This document shows positions 42,704 through 51,008 of a stretch of 64,000 nucleotides of DNA, piece by piece. The notes under the pieces are model-generated. The model made no database searches, was not told the DNA's origin, and was given only the letters and a program-made list of their open reading frames with translations. Numbering within the stretch: the stretch's first letter is position 1; the number at the start of each line of letters is the position of its first letter. This DNA is from Cyanobacteria bacterium SBLK (GTDB taxonomy: Bacteria; Cyanobacteriota; Cyanobacteriia; Cyanobacteriales; Spirulinaceae). Both the position numbers and the translations under genes were made by a program. The stretch spans positions 86,804 through 150,803 of the forward strand of contig JAGHZQ010000016.1 in assembly GCA_017746715.1 (NCBI GenBank), given 5' to 3'.

Positions 42704-43411
42704 ATGAAAAAGTTTTTCTATCGTGCAATTTCTCTGGGCATGAGTGCCCTTTTACCTCTAAGTGCCCTCTCGATCGCAATGCCTAGCGAGGCCTTTGATT
42801 TTGACATTTTCAGCCGCCGCTATCGCCACGGTCAATTTACAGAAGAGTTTGAAGAATGCGCGACGGTATTATTAGAAGTTGGAGTTAGAGAAGACCAAAC
42901 CGCGATCGCCTGTTCGGAAGCCCTAGAACCCACCCATCTCTCGGAATGCGTCAGCAATATCGACACGGAAACGGTCATTAACGAATTATACGCCCTCTTT
43001 GCCTGTTTTCGCGTCAGAAGACCCCTCGAACTGGCAGAATGCGTGGTGACCATTCACGATAACGTTCTCGAAACTCGGGCGGAATTGGCGGGCAATATTA
43101 CGGTTGCAGCGACAGATTTAGAACCCCTCGCCCTCTCAACTTTAGATCATTGCCGTCGCAGTTTGCTCCCCAAGCGCTTATCGGCTTGTGTTGTCGGGTT
43201 GAGTCAACAAATTCCTCTCACTCCCGCCCAAGCTCTAGATACTTGTATTGAAGCGGAAGATTTCCCTCGAGAGCTGTACGTGCCGTCTACCAATGCAACC
43301 TTACAAGAAGAATCTTTACCGGGAGAAGGACAAACGAGTGAACCGCCGAGTTTTGATTTTACGGAACCGGAAGGGGAGTTTGATTTTACTCCTTTAGAGC
43401 CTTTAGAATAA
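42704..43411 (+). CDS. Exported hypothetical protein with repeated Cys motif
   Basis: 235 aa; no named family recognised. A signal peptide (MKKFFYRAISLGMSALLPLSALSIAMPSEA) predicts export. The mature part repeats a pattern of two cysteines about 12-15 residues apart with an LxxC core: ECATVLLEVGVREDQTAIAC, LEPTHLSECVSNI, CFRVRRPLELAECVVTI, CRRSLLPKRLSACVVGL, then ALDTCIEAED. These look like three to four helical-hairpin repeats held by disulphides. The last 40 residues are acidic and Pro/Glu-rich. It stands alone after moeB and is followed by a hairpin. Role unknown. Confidence 0.75.
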   Translation: MKKFFYRAISLGMSALLPLSALSIAMPSEAFDFDIFSRRYRHGQFTEEFEECATVLLEVGVREDQTAIACSEALEPTHLSECVSNIDTETVINELYALFACFRVRRPLELAECVVTIHDNVLETRAELAGNITVAATDLEPLALSTLDHCRRSLLPKRLSACVVGLSQQIPLTPAQALDTCIEAEDFPRELYVPSTNATLQEESLPGEGQTSEPPSFDFTEPEGEFDFTPLEPLE

Positions 43412-43450
43412 TAAACTATTCAGAGGTTCTGATTTGCGTTTTTTTCTTCA

Positions 43451-43475
43451 CAATTCCCCTGTGTAAGGGGAATTG
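43451..43475. repeat. CAATTCCCC...GGGGAATTG hairpin
   Basis: A perfect 9-bp stem with a 7-base loop lies 40 bases after the preceding stop. It belongs to the common cyanobacterial CCCC-TGTAA-GGGG element type also seen near 52760. It may end the transcript. The rest of the 43412-43855 gap holds only the small frame below. Confidence 0.65.
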
Positions 43476-43583
43476 AGGAGGATAGAATAAAATATAAATT
43501 CTCGATATCCTGTCATATAAAATTTTTAACAAATATGAGAAGTTAGAAAACTATTAATGTGAAAATTTGCACGATTTTTGATA

Positions 43584-43703
43584 TTATCCCTGTTCGTCTT
43601 TATTCTCTTCCGATTCAAGGAGATTGTCATCTTCTGTTGCTTGTTGAATTGCTTCAAGAATTTGTCTTAGATCTCTATTATAATGGCGCTTTTTCAGTTT
43701 CAT
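43584..43703 (-). CDS. Possible small protein, 39 aa
   Basis: From ATG 43703 the frame encodes a basic then acidic peptide beginning MKLKKRHYNRDLRQILEAI and ending ESEENKDEQG. The frame stays open for 15 codons upstream (ELSKKVDTISLF) without a start codon, so a longer ancestral gene may have lost its start. There is no convincing ribosome-binding site. Low certainty. Confidence 0.35.
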   Translation of the reverse strand: MKLKKRHYNRDLRQILEAIQQATEDDNLLESEENKDEQG

Positions 43704-43855
43704 GAAAAGTGATATTGTGTCAACCTTTTTCGAAAGTTCAACTTTTTCTTAAACTTTCATCTACCGATCTCGTTTTTTATCAAACATTTAACTAATTTTA
43801 GAGATGAGAAAGGATATGATGCTGGGGATAACTCATCTCTAACTGTAATAAAATC

Positions 43856-44545
43856 TTATTGTTTAGATAGCTTTTCAACAAACTCTCGATGTTCTTCTGT
43901 CGCGATTCCTGTCTGCAAAACCTCTAAAACTTTCGCCATATTTCCCGATAGCAATGCAGGGACATCCAACCATAAACCCGGATAAATTTCACTTTTAACG
44001 ATGCCTTTTGCATTGGGTTGAAGTTGAGTATATTTGCCTTCTTTCAGTCTAAACCAATCAATTTTTTTGTCATAAAATCGCCAAACTAAATATTCTTGAA
44101 CGCGATCGCGCTGATATGCTCTTTTTTTATCGTGGAGATCGATAGAAACGGTAGAAGCAGCAATTTCAGCAATAAATTCCGGCGAACCTTCAACATAACC
44201 GTTCTGATTAATGGTCGATTGTCCGCCTTTTTTGATTCTCAGTAACGCATCGGGTTGCGGTTCGTTTTCTTCATCGAGAATCACCGTACTATTATCCCCT
44301 AACTGTAAGTTGGGTGTAAAGGCTTTATACACGCTCAGCCATCCCATAATATCAGCATGAGGTTCTCCATGTTGCTCGATGCGTAAAGGCGATCCCATAT
44401 ACACCACTCCTTCAATTAATTCAGCTTTTTTGAGATGAGGCATTCTTTCGTAACGCGCTTCAAATTCGAGGCGCGTCAAGCGATCGCCATTTTCTAAAGG
44501 AGGAAGAGAAAGACTTTCTTGAATCAGAGTTTGAGTCATTGCCAT
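43856..44545 (-). CDS. Uma2 family (DUF820) predicted endonuclease-fold protein
   Basis: 229 aa. The restriction-endonuclease-like Uma2 fold is recognisable: KAELIEGVVYMG (first acidic residue), EPQPDALLRIKKGG (metal Asp), PEFIAEIAAST (Glu) and HDKKRAYQRDRVQEYLVW (Lys then EYLVW). Uma2 proteins are extremely numerous in cyanobacteria. Nuclease activity has been predicted but physiological roles are unclear. A second member of a different subgroup is at 60224. It is preceded by the HEAT-repeat gene on the same strand after 26 bases. Confidence 0.88.
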   Translation of the reverse strand: MAMTQTLIQESLSLPPLENGDRLTRLEFEARYERMPHLKKAELIEGVVYMGSPLRIEQHGEPHADIMGWLSVYKAFTPNLQLGDNSTVILDEENEPQPDALLRIKKGGQSTINQNGYVEGSPEFIAEIAASTVSIDLHDKKRAYQRDRVQEYLVWRFYDKKIDWFRLKEGKYTQLQPNAKGIVKSEIYPGLWLDVPALLSGNMAKVLEVLQTGIATEEHREFVEKLSKQ

Positions 44546-44571
44546 GATGAGCGATCGGCGAAGGATAACTA

Positions 44572-45231
44572 CTACTGTACCAATTTCTCCAAAACCGCAC
44601 CGACAACGCGGGGATCTTTATCTTGACGCAGGCGATCGCGAGCGGCTTCTGCTTGAGGACGGTTGAAAGCGTTGAGAGTACGCGCCAAATAGTAGCGAGT
44701 GCGCCATAAGTCTGCATCCATAAACGTTAACAGTTTTTCTAAGGCTTCTTCTTCTCGATGAGAGCCTGCTAAAAGTCCCAAACAAGACATTGCCGATTCT
44801 TGCACGGTAATATCGCGATCCTCGAGTCCCATCATACAGATTTCATAAACCGCTTCTAGATCCGAGATTTCTGCCAATATGGCTAAAATACTGCGCCTGA
44901 CGAGCCAATGGGTATCCCGTTCGAACATTTGCTTGAGATGGGGAAGAGACTTCTCGCCATATTTTGCGAGGGAGTTTGCTGCTTCTGCTCTCACATTATG
45001 ATCTTTGTCATGGGCGATCGCGTCAAGCAAGCAATCGTAAGCCGTCTCGTTTTGCTTATTCCCCAAACCCATCATGACAAAGGAACGGACTAAAAATGCC
45101 GGATCGTACAGCTTGCTTTGCAAGAGAGGAACGGCTATTTCGATATCCCATTCCCTCAAAGCCGTTAAAGCTCTGAGCCGATCTTGGGGATTTTCGCTAT
45201 TGAGTTGCGTTTTAATATCTGCGAGTTCCAT
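44572..45231 (-). CDS. HEAT-repeat protein
   Basis: 219 aa from ATG 45231 (45234 also possible). At least six HEAT repeats of about 31 residues are visible (PQDRLRALTALREWDIEIAVPLL, DPAFLVRSFVMMGLG, DHNVRAEAANSLAKYGEKSLPHL, DTHWLVRRSILAILAEI, DITVQESAMSCLGLLAG). The type is close to cyanobacterial phycobilisome-related HEAT proteins (CpcE/F lyases, NblB, IaiH). Its position divergent from the linker gene at 45549 fits a phycobilisome role, but the sequence alone does not say which. Confidence 0.85.
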   Translation of the reverse strand: MELADIKTQLNSENPQDRLRALTALREWDIEIAVPLLQSKLYDPAFLVRSFVMMGLGNKQNETAYDCLLDAIAHDKDHNVRAEAANSLAKYGEKSLPHLKQMFERDTHWLVRRSILAILAEISDLEAVYEICMMGLEDRDITVQESAMSCLGLLAGSHREEEALEKLLTFMDADLWRTRYYLARTLNAFNRPQAEAARDRLRQDKDPRVVGAVLEKLVQ

Positions 45232-45449
45232 CAATATTTGCGGGGTTAGAATTTGTAATATAACTTTACACTAGCAAAAAAGTTAAGCAAGTTGCCAATA
45301 ACAAACCCAAAATTCTCATTTTTTAGCTTAAATAACTATCCTTATCGATCGCTTTCTGAGAAACATTAAGAAATATTTAACGATTTTTACACTTTATAAC
45401 CGACCCTGAAACTATTGGCCTAATGTTGATATGGTGTTTTTAGGTTGAT

Positions 45450-45493
45450 GGAGTAGGTATATTTACTAAACCTCGATCGCGAGGAATTACTCC
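45450..45493. promoter_or_regulatory. Nested inverted repeats upstream of the linker gene
   Basis: GGAGTA (45450-45455) and TACTCC (45488-45493) enclose the palindrome CCTCGATCGCGAGG. It sits 56 bases before the cpcL-type start in the 314-base divergent gap, so it may be an operator or leader structure. The remainder of the gap is AT-rich with no other clear signal. Confidence 0.45.
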
Positions 45494-45548
45494 TTTAACT
45501 ATTTTAGAACCTTTGTTTAATACCCAAAAGAATACTTAAGGAAAACGA

Positions 45549-46274
45549 ATGACAATTCCTTTATTAGAGTACGCTCCAAAAACTCAAAATCAACGAGTTG
45601 CGGGCTACGAAGTACCGGGAGACGAGCAGGCTAAAATTTATTCGCTAGAAACCCTGCCTTCTGGCGAGGAACTCGATCGCCTCATTCAATCGGCATACCG
45701 TCAGATTTACAACGAACAGCAAGTTATCGCCAGCAATCGTCAAACTGGCTTAGAATCCCAATTGCGCTTCGGTCAAATCACCGTGCGAGAATTCGTGCGG
45801 GGACTGGCCCTCTCGGAAAACTTCCGCACCCGCAATTATGATTGCAGCAATAACTATCGCTTTGCTCAAATGTGCGTGCAGCGCTTTTTGGGACGCGATG
45901 TTTACGACGATCGCGAAAAACTGGCTTGGTCCATTGTTATCGCCACCAAAGGCTTAAAAGGCTTCATCGACGCTTTAATCGATAGCGATGAATATTTGGA
46001 TAACTTTGGCGATAATACCGTTCCTTACCAACGGCGGCGAATCATCCCCCAACGCACCCTAGGAGATGTCACCTTTGCTCATATGCCCCGGTACGGTGCC
46101 GATCATCGCGCCCAACTCGAAGCAATGGGTTATTTCGAGCACAAAGAACCCATTACCCCACTTCCTCCCTTTGTGGAAAAACTTTGGATTGCCATTGCTT
46201 TGGCAGGTGGTGGCGTTCTGGCGGCGGGCGTTGTCGCCATCGCCCTAGCTGCTTGGGGAATTATTACCCTGTAG
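45549..46274 (+). CDS. cpcL: Membrane-anchored phycobilisome rod linker (CpcL/CpcG2 type)
   Basis: 241 aa. The N-terminal linker domain is of the CpcG type: MTIPLLEYAPKTQNQRVAGYEVPG, SAYRQIYNEQQ, FGQITVREFVRGLALSENFR and DSDEYLDNFGDNTVPYQRRR. The C-terminus carries one hydrophobic helix (LWIAIALAGGGVLAAGVVAIALAAWGIITL, about residues 208-241) instead of the soluble extension of CpcG1. This is the hallmark of CpcL, which anchors rod-only phycobilisomes to the thylakoid, mainly with photosystem I/NDH-1. RBS AAGGAAAA precedes the ATG. It lies upstream of the cpe operon with 308 bases between. Confidence 0.93.
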   Translation: MTIPLLEYAPKTQNQRVAGYEVPGDEQAKIYSLETLPSGEELDRLIQSAYRQIYNEQQVIASNRQTGLESQLRFGQITVREFVRGLALSENFRTRNYDCSNNYRFAQMCVQRFLGRDVYDDREKLAWSIVIATKGLKGFIDALIDSDEYLDNFGDNTVPYQRRRIIPQRTLGDVTFAHMPRYGADHRAQLEAMGYFEHKEPITPLPPFVEKLWIAIALAGGGVLAAGVVAIALAAWGIITL

Positions 46275-46361
46275 AGGGAGAGAAACGCGATCGCTTCGGC
46301 TTCATTTTCAAAGTGCAAGATTGAAGGAGTATCTCAAAACATCATCAAAGAATTCAAGAAG

Positions 46362-46396
46362 CGTTACAATTCTTTAATTTTTCTCATTTTGTAACG
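46362..46396. promoter_or_regulatory. Inverted repeat CGTTACAA/TTGTAACG upstream of cpeC
   Basis: CGTTACAA (46362-46369) and TTGTAACG (46389-46396) are perfect inverted copies 19 bases apart, about 190 bases before cpeC. The position suits an operator for light-colour regulation of the cpeCDESTR operon. The rest of the 46275-46582 gap has no other clear signal except the AAGGAG site before cpeC. Confidence 0.5.
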
Positions 46397-46582
46397 GTTT
46401 ATCCCTATGATGGTCTTCGATGAAGCACGTTTTGTGCGGTTTTTCCGCAATGATGACGAGCGATCGCCAAAGAGGAATCGGCGCGTTTGCAATACTTGCA
46501 TAAAAAAAAGTGCTTTTAGCAACAGACGCGCCTCCAAATTGAGCGATTTGAAAACAGCTTAAATCAAAAGGAGAAAATTTGA

Positions 46583-47452
46583 ATGGTTTTTGGACCTGCA
46601 TCCCAACTCGGGGTTGCCTTATTTGAAGATACAGCACCGTTTGAATGGTGGCCCGGACGCTCTGATGAAGACGCAGAAGCCACCATCCGAGCCGCGTATC
46701 GTCAAGTCTTTGGCAATGCCTACGTGATGGAAAGCGAACGAGTTACCGTTGCCGAATCGCAATTGAAACTCGGAGAAATTAGCGTGCGGGAATTTGTGCG
46801 ACGCATCGCCAAATCCGACACCTATCGCGCTCGTTTCGTCGATCCCTGTCCCCGCTATCGCTCCATCGAGTTGAACTTCAAACACCTCCTCGGGCGCGCT
46901 CCCGACGGGTTTGAAGAAATGAAAGCTCACAGCAAAATCCTCGACGAGGAAGGCTATGAAGCCGATATCGATTCCTATCTCGATAGCGACGAGTACCAAG
47001 AAAACTTTGGGGAAGACACCGTCCCGTTCTACCAAGGGTATAAAACCCAAACAGGTAAGAAAATGGTCGGCTTTACCCATATGTTCCAAATGTTGCGCGG
47101 CGCGTCCAGCAGCGACTGCAAAGGTAGCTTGTCCGGGACGAGCCCCGCCCTCAACAAACTGGTCATCCAAGAAACCCCCGTCGCGATCGTTCCGCCTTCT
47201 GGCGGCGCTCTAGGCGGCTGGTCTTTCCAAGATACTCCCGTGGGCGCTCGAACCCGTCACGGCGTTGGCGCGAGTGCGGAAGGCAAAGTTTATCGCATTG
47301 AAGTCACGGGCTACCGTTCCAATGTGGTCAACCGCGTTTCTAAATTCCGTCGCAGCAACCAAGTTTATATCGTGCCGTTTGAAAAGCTCTCTCAAGAGTA
47401 CAAGCGAATTCATCGGCAGGGTGGCGTAATTTCTAGCATTACCCCGTTGTAA
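46583..47452 (+). CDS. cpeC: Phycoerythrin-associated rod linker CpeC
   Basis: 289 aa with AAGGAG before the ATG. Residues 20-150 form the rod linker domain: ATIRAAYRQVFGNAYVMESERV, EISVREFVRRIAKSDTYRARF, RSIELNFKHLLGRAP and DSYLDSDEYQENFGEDTVPF. Residues 232-285 form the CpcD-like terminal domain (KVYRIEVTGYRSN, KFRRSNQVYIVPFEKLSQEYKRIHRQGG). The opening FGPASQLGVALFE matches CpeC rather than the phycocyanin linker CpcC, and the following genes confirm a cpe operon. It joins phycoerythrin hexamers in the rod. Confidence 0.9.
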   Translation: MVFGPASQLGVALFEDTAPFEWWPGRSDEDAEATIRAAYRQVFGNAYVMESERVTVAESQLKLGEISVREFVRRIAKSDTYRARFVDPCPRYRSIELNFKHLLGRAPDGFEEMKAHSKILDEEGYEADIDSYLDSDEYQENFGEDTVPFYQGYKTQTGKKMVGFTHMFQMLRGASSSDCKGSLSGTSPALNKLVIQETPVAIVPPSGGALGGWSFQDTPVGARTRHGVGASAEGKVYRIEVTGYRSNVVNRVSKFRRSNQVYIVPFEKLSQEYKRIHRQGGVISSITPL

Positions 47453-47502
47453 AAAAACCTTTTACCAACGTAAATCTTTTAAAAAAGTAAGGACAAACAA
47501 GA

Positions 47503-48306
47503 ATGGTTAGTACAGCACCTGCCGTTAAATTCGGTATTGATGCTCTGGCTGACGGTCCGGTAGAACTCTGGCCGACGAGCAATGCCGACGACAAGCAAGC
47601 GGTCATTCGCGCCGTATACCGTCAAGTGTTGGGCAATCCCCACATGATGGAAAGCGAACGCTTGACCAATGCCGAATCGCAACTGTGCGATGGTAGCTAC
47701 ACCGTGCGAGAATTCGTCCGCGCCGTGGCCAAATCCGATATGTATCGCGATCGCTTCTTCTCGACATCTGCTCCCTATCGCTTTGTCGAGTTGAACTTCA
47801 AGCACCTGTTTGGACGCGCTCCTCTCAGCCAAGCCGAGCTTTCCGAACATATCTGCCGTTGCATCGAAGAAGGCTACGACGCAGAAATCGATTCTTATAT
47901 CGATAGCGAAGAATATGCCACCCACTTTGGCGAAAATATCGTGCCTTATAACATTGCCACGAGCAGCCAAACGGGTTGGAAGCAAGTGAGCTACAACCGG
48001 ATTTTCTCCCTCTTCCGGGGACCTGCCGAAGCCGATTATGCCACCAAATCCGCTCAATTGGTCGCAGAAGTTGCCGGCAACTCCACCAGCAAAATCGTTC
48101 CTCCCCTCTCGGGCGGACGTTTGGTCGGCTATCAAGATGCCACGGAAAAAATGTTCAAAATCGTGGTTACGGGTGCAAAATTCGACTGCAAGCGCCGTCG
48201 TCGCAGCACCACCGAATACGTTGTTTCCGGAAGCAAGATGACCCCGCAAATTCAGCGAATTAATCGCAGTAGCGGCACCATCGTCAGCATCACCGAAATC
48301 AACTAG
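47503..48306 (+). CDS. cpeD: Phycoerythrin-associated rod linker CpeD
   Basis: 267 aa. It has the same two domains as CpeC: a linker domain (VIRAVYRQVLGNPHMMESERL, YTVREFVRAVAKSDMYRDRFF, RFVELNFKHLFGRAPLSQAEL) and a CpcD-like end (MFKIVVTGAKFDCKRRRRSTTEYVVSGSKMTPQIQRINRSSG). The basic RRRR patch in the CpcD domain is distinctive. It follows cpeC by 50 bases and precedes cpeE. The assignment as CpeD rests on gene order as much as on sequence. Confidence 0.85.
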   Translation: MVSTAPAVKFGIDALADGPVELWPTSNADDKQAVIRAVYRQVLGNPHMMESERLTNAESQLCDGSYTVREFVRAVAKSDMYRDRFFSTSAPYRFVELNFKHLFGRAPLSQAELSEHICRCIEEGYDAEIDSYIDSEEYATHFGENIVPYNIATSSQTGWKQVSYNRIFSLFRGPAEADYATKSAQLVAEVAGNSTSKIVPPLSGGRLVGYQDATEKMFKIVVTGAKFDCKRRRRSTTEYVVSGSKMTPQIQRINRSSGTIVSITEIN

Positions 48307-48483
48307 AACTTTTTGGGTTCTTAGTTGCTGCGGGGTATTCAAAATTTTGAATTTTGAATTGATACTGCCTCGGGCGAACTAAGGACTCAAATTGATTTTT
48401 AACCCTGTTTTTTTAATCATTGTTTTGCACTGCAAAGACCGGATACGTCTTTAAAAAATCAAGAATTGGGAGAATTTGAGACC

Positions 48484-49242
48484 ATGTTTTGCGTTACTGA
48501 TACCGAGGCTGTAGAATTACGCCCGAATTTTACTGAAGATGACTTGCAAATTGTTATCCGCGCCGTTTACAAACAAGTTTTAGGAAACCAGCACATCTTA
48601 GAAGGCGATGCGATCGAGGATGGCGAATCCATGCTCCGCAACGGCGATATTACCGTCCGGGGTTTCGTTCGCATGGTCGCGCAGTCAGATTTATACCGTT
48701 CTTTATTCTTTGAATCGTCTTCTCCTTACCGTTTTATCGAACTGAACTGCAAGCACTTATTAGGACGCGCCCCCGCCGATCAAGCAGAAATTTCCGAACA
48801 CGTTCAACGCTATATTACTGAAGGCTATAGCGCCGATATCGATTCTTACATCGATAGCGAAGAGTACGATACTAAGTTTGGTGAAAATATCGTGCCTTAT
48901 CCTTGCAGCACCAGCACGCAAACGGGCATGAAAAATTCTGCTTACACTCGGACTTTTGCCTTAATGAGCGGTTATGCGGGCAGCGATCGCTCGACCGCAG
49001 CCATTTTAACCAGCGATCTTGCAGGGAACTTACCCACCAAGATCGACTTACCTGCGGATACTTCTGGTGCTTATGACAACACGGGCAAGCGCTTCCGCAT
49101 TCAAATTAGCAAAGGTGGCGTAACTCCCGTGATGAAGCGCAGCAATATGACGGTTGAGGTTGGTTTCTCTCAACTAACCCAGCGCATTCAAAGCATTCAG
49201 AAAACGGGCGGTACAATTGTTGATGTTACCGAAGTCGCCTAA
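48484..49242 (+). CDS. cpeE: Phycoerythrin-associated rod linker CpeE
   Basis: 252 aa from the ATG at 48484 (GGGAG about 11 bases upstream; a TTG at 48466 would add six residues). Linker domain with VIRAVYKQVLGNQHILEGDA, ITVRGFVRMVAQSDLYRSLFF and RFIELNCKHLLGRAPADQAE. The C-terminal CpcD-like domain is shorter and more diverged (RFRIQISKGGVTPVMKRSNMTVEVGFSQLTQRIQSIQKTGG). Third linker in the operon, hence CpeE by order. A 177-base gap separates it from cpeD. Confidence 0.85.
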   Translation: MFCVTDTEAVELRPNFTEDDLQIVIRAVYKQVLGNQHILEGDAIEDGESMLRNGDITVRGFVRMVAQSDLYRSLFFESSSPYRFIELNCKHLLGRAPADQAEISEHVQRYITEGYSADIDSYIDSEEYDTKFGENIVPYPCSTSTQTGMKNSAYTRTFALMSGYAGSDRSTAAILTSDLAGNLPTKIDLPADTSGAYDNTGKRFRIQISKGGVTPVMKRSNMTVEVGFSQLTQRIQSIQKTGGTIVDVTEVA

Positions 49243-49381
49243 TCAATTCAAAATTATCAATTCAGAATTCAAAAAAGAATTTTGAGTTAACAGAGTGCTT
49301 TCGAGCAGTCTTCGTTCTTTAGGGAAATTCTTTATTGAAGGAAGATTGCTCGTCATTCTGAGAAACAAGTTTTCCAAAAAG

Positions 49382-49921
49382 ATGAATATAGATGAATTCG
49401 TGCAAAACTCCTTCGGTCGTTGGAAATCGCAGCGTAGCGGCCACAACTTAGCTTTTCAGCATTTTGAAGATGTTCTCTCAACAATTGATATTACTCCAGT
49501 AGCATCGGATGATAACGCCGTACTCGCCCTCTGCAAATTGTCAAATATTCTGCCAGAAAGTGTCACCAATCCCTTTAAAATGGAATGGGAGGGGCAATCG
49601 GATTGGGATGATGATGAAATTACGAAGGGGAGTTGCATTCTCGTTCCCGTCCCCGATCGCGAGACTCCCAATACCGGACAACTCTTGCGATCGCAAGGTT
49701 ATGCGGAAACCATTGCGGCAACGGGTCGCTATCGAATTACAGAGGATGATGTTTTCTTTTTAGAAACCACCTACGATCGCGCCGCCGCCGAAGAGCGAAT
49801 CTGGTTTGGAACGCCAAATCTACGCTTTCGGGTTTCCCTGATTAAAACTAGCGATGGACAAGGAGTTCTGACGGCTTCTTTTGCCTCGGAAATTCGTTTG
49901 ATGAAAACTCCTTCAGAATAG
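49382..49921 (+). CDS. cpeS: Phycobiliprotein lyase, CpcS/CpeS family
   Basis: 179 aa from the ATG at 49382, which begins the family's MNIDEFVQNSFGRWKSQRSGHNLAF; longer frames exist but are not conserved-looking. It is a lipocalin-fold chromophore lyase that attaches phycobilin to Cys of phycobiliprotein subunits (the central Cys82-type site). Motifs are MEWEGQSDWD, KGSCILVPVPD, RSQGYAETIAATGRYRITEDDVFFLETTYDRAAAEERIWFGTPNLRFRVSLI and GVLTASFASEIRL. In Fremyella the cpeCDESTR operon has the same gene at this place. Confidence 0.9.
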   Translation: MNIDEFVQNSFGRWKSQRSGHNLAFQHFEDVLSTIDITPVASDDNAVLALCKLSNILPESVTNPFKMEWEGQSDWDDDEITKGSCILVPVPDRETPNTGQLLRSQGYAETIAATGRYRITEDDVFFLETTYDRAAAEERIWFGTPNLRFRVSLIKTSDGQGVLTASFASEIRLMKTPSE

Positions 49922-49964
49922 TTCGATCGATGTTTTGTAAATTTTGAATAGTTAATTGTGAATT

Positions 49965-50564
49965 TTGAATTCTGACTTTTTACGATTGGCTCGCTGGATG
50001 GCGGGAGAGTTTAGCAATCACCAACAGTCGTGGGATAATCCCGCGCTATATGCTCATATTCGCGTTTTCTTTCGGCCTTTGCCTTGGGAATTTTTTTCGG
50101 GTATAGGCTTTTATTCGGAACAAGTTTACGATTACGATTTGTGGAGCCCCTATCGCCAAGGCGTGCATCGTATGGTGGAAAAAGGAAGGGAAATCTATAT
50201 CGAAAATTACGGTTTAGAAGATCCCATTCGTTATGCTGGCGCATCTCGAGAAGACAGCATTCTTGCCAGCATTACACCAGACTGCTTGCAACACCGTCAA
50301 GGTTGTTCGATGGTCTTTACATGGAACGGCGATCGCTTCTTGGGCGGTGTCGAACCGGGAGAATGTTGTTTGATTCCTCGTAATGGGCATCAGACTTTTT
50401 TGGTGAGTGAAGTCGAACTCACAGAGACGACTTGGGTGAGTCGCGATCGCGGATTTGATATCAAAACCCGCAAACAAATTTGGGGTTCCGCAAAAGGAAA
50501 ATTAAAATTTACCAAAGAACGAAGTTTCGCTGATGAAATTGAATTGACAAACCGTAAAAACTGA
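49965..50564 (+). CDS. cpeT: Phycobiliprotein lyase, CpcT/CpeT family
   Basis: 199 aa from TTG 49965. An in-frame stop lies six bases upstream, and the family-like LARWMAGEFSN needs this start rather than the ATG at 49998. CpeT/CpcT lyases attach bilin to the second beta-subunit Cys (Cys153 type). Visible blocks are SGIGFYSEQVYDYDLWSPYRQGVHRM, GCSMVFTWNGDRFLGGVEPGE and VSRDRGFDIKTRKQIWGSAKGKLKF. It follows cpeS by 43 bases. Confidence 0.88.
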   Translation: MNSDFLRLARWMAGEFSNHQQSWDNPALYAHIRVFFRPLPWEFFSGIGFYSEQVYDYDLWSPYRQGVHRMVEKGREIYIENYGLEDPIRYAGASREDSILASITPDCLQHRQGCSMVFTWNGDRFLGGVEPGECCLIPRNGHQTFLVSEVELTETTWVSRDRGFDIKTRKQIWGSAKGKLKFTKERSFADEIELTNRKN

Positions 50565-50572
50565 TACCCGGT

Positions 50573-50600
50573 GTAGGGACGTTGCCTGCAACGTCTCTAC
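50573..50600. repeat. Palindromic TAGGGACGT-type intergenic repeat
   Basis: GTAGGGACGTTGCC is followed by its inverted copy GCAACGTCTCTAC between cpeT and cpeR. It is the same family as 2928-2955. The RNA hairpin could modulate cpeR expression within the operon. Confidence 0.65.
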
Positions 50601-50618
50601 TGGTGACCGATCGCTGAA

Positions 50619-50924
50619 ATGTTACCTCCAAAAGCAGAAAAAAAATTAAAAACATGGATTCGCAGTCGGCACTTAATTTGTTCTGGCAATTTCTTTTTGT
50701 TTGATAGTTTAGAGTATTCCACCGTCGAACGATTTACGGATTGTGTAGAAACATTGGGTGGAACCTTAATTTGCGTCGAACCCCTAAAAAAAATTTGGAT
50801 GGGCAATCATCGACAAGTCATTCTTTATCGTGCTAAAGCAAGTTTGCATACACCTCACCACGATCTTAAGGAATATTGGATTAAATATGGTGGATTTTAT
50901 ACTCGATTTGACGAACGCGGTTAG
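50619..50924 (+). CDS. cpeR: CpeR, regulator of phycoerythrin genes
   Basis: 101 aa. It opens MLPPKAEKKLKTWIRSRHLICSG and contains LEYSTVERFTDCVETLGGTLI, KKIWMGNHRQVILYRAKASLHTPHH and KEYWIKYGGFYTRFDERG, matching the CpeR family from memory. In Fremyella CpeR is needed for cpeBA expression in green light and is encoded last in cpeCDESTR, exactly as here. It lies 54 bases after cpeT, beyond a palindrome, and is followed by a HIP1-centred hairpin. Confidence 0.9.
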   Translation: MLPPKAEKKLKTWIRSRHLICSGNFFLFDSLEYSTVERFTDCVETLGGTLICVEPLKKIWMGNHRQVILYRAKASLHTPHHDLKEYWIKYGGFYTRFDERG

Positions 50925-50947
50925 CGTTTCTCCTCGATAGAGAAAAA

Positions 50948-50982
50948 GACAATGCGATCGCATTGTCAATCCACTTTTTTCT
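50948..50982 (+). terminator. HIP1-centred hairpin ending the cpe operon
   Basis: GACAATGCGATCGCATTGTC (50948-50967) is a perfect 20-bp palindrome followed by AATCCACTTTTTT. It lies 23 bases after the cpeR stop and can serve as a rho-independent terminator. Confidence 0.6.
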
Positions 50983-51008
50983 GCAAAAATTACCCAAAAA
51001 CGCCAGAT

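Noticed and set aside
46619..47170. 183-codon open frame opposite cpeC
   Set aside because: Shadow frame produced by the codon bias of the linker gene.
46583..47452. Alternative call of phycocyanin or phycoerythrocyanin linker (CpcC/PecC)
   Set aside because: The opening residues and the following cpeD-cpeE-cpeS-cpeT-cpeR order favour CpeC.
47479..48342. 287-codon open frame opposite cpeD
   Set aside because: It is an antisense shadow of a clear linker gene; the Gly/Phe-rich translation has no family pattern.
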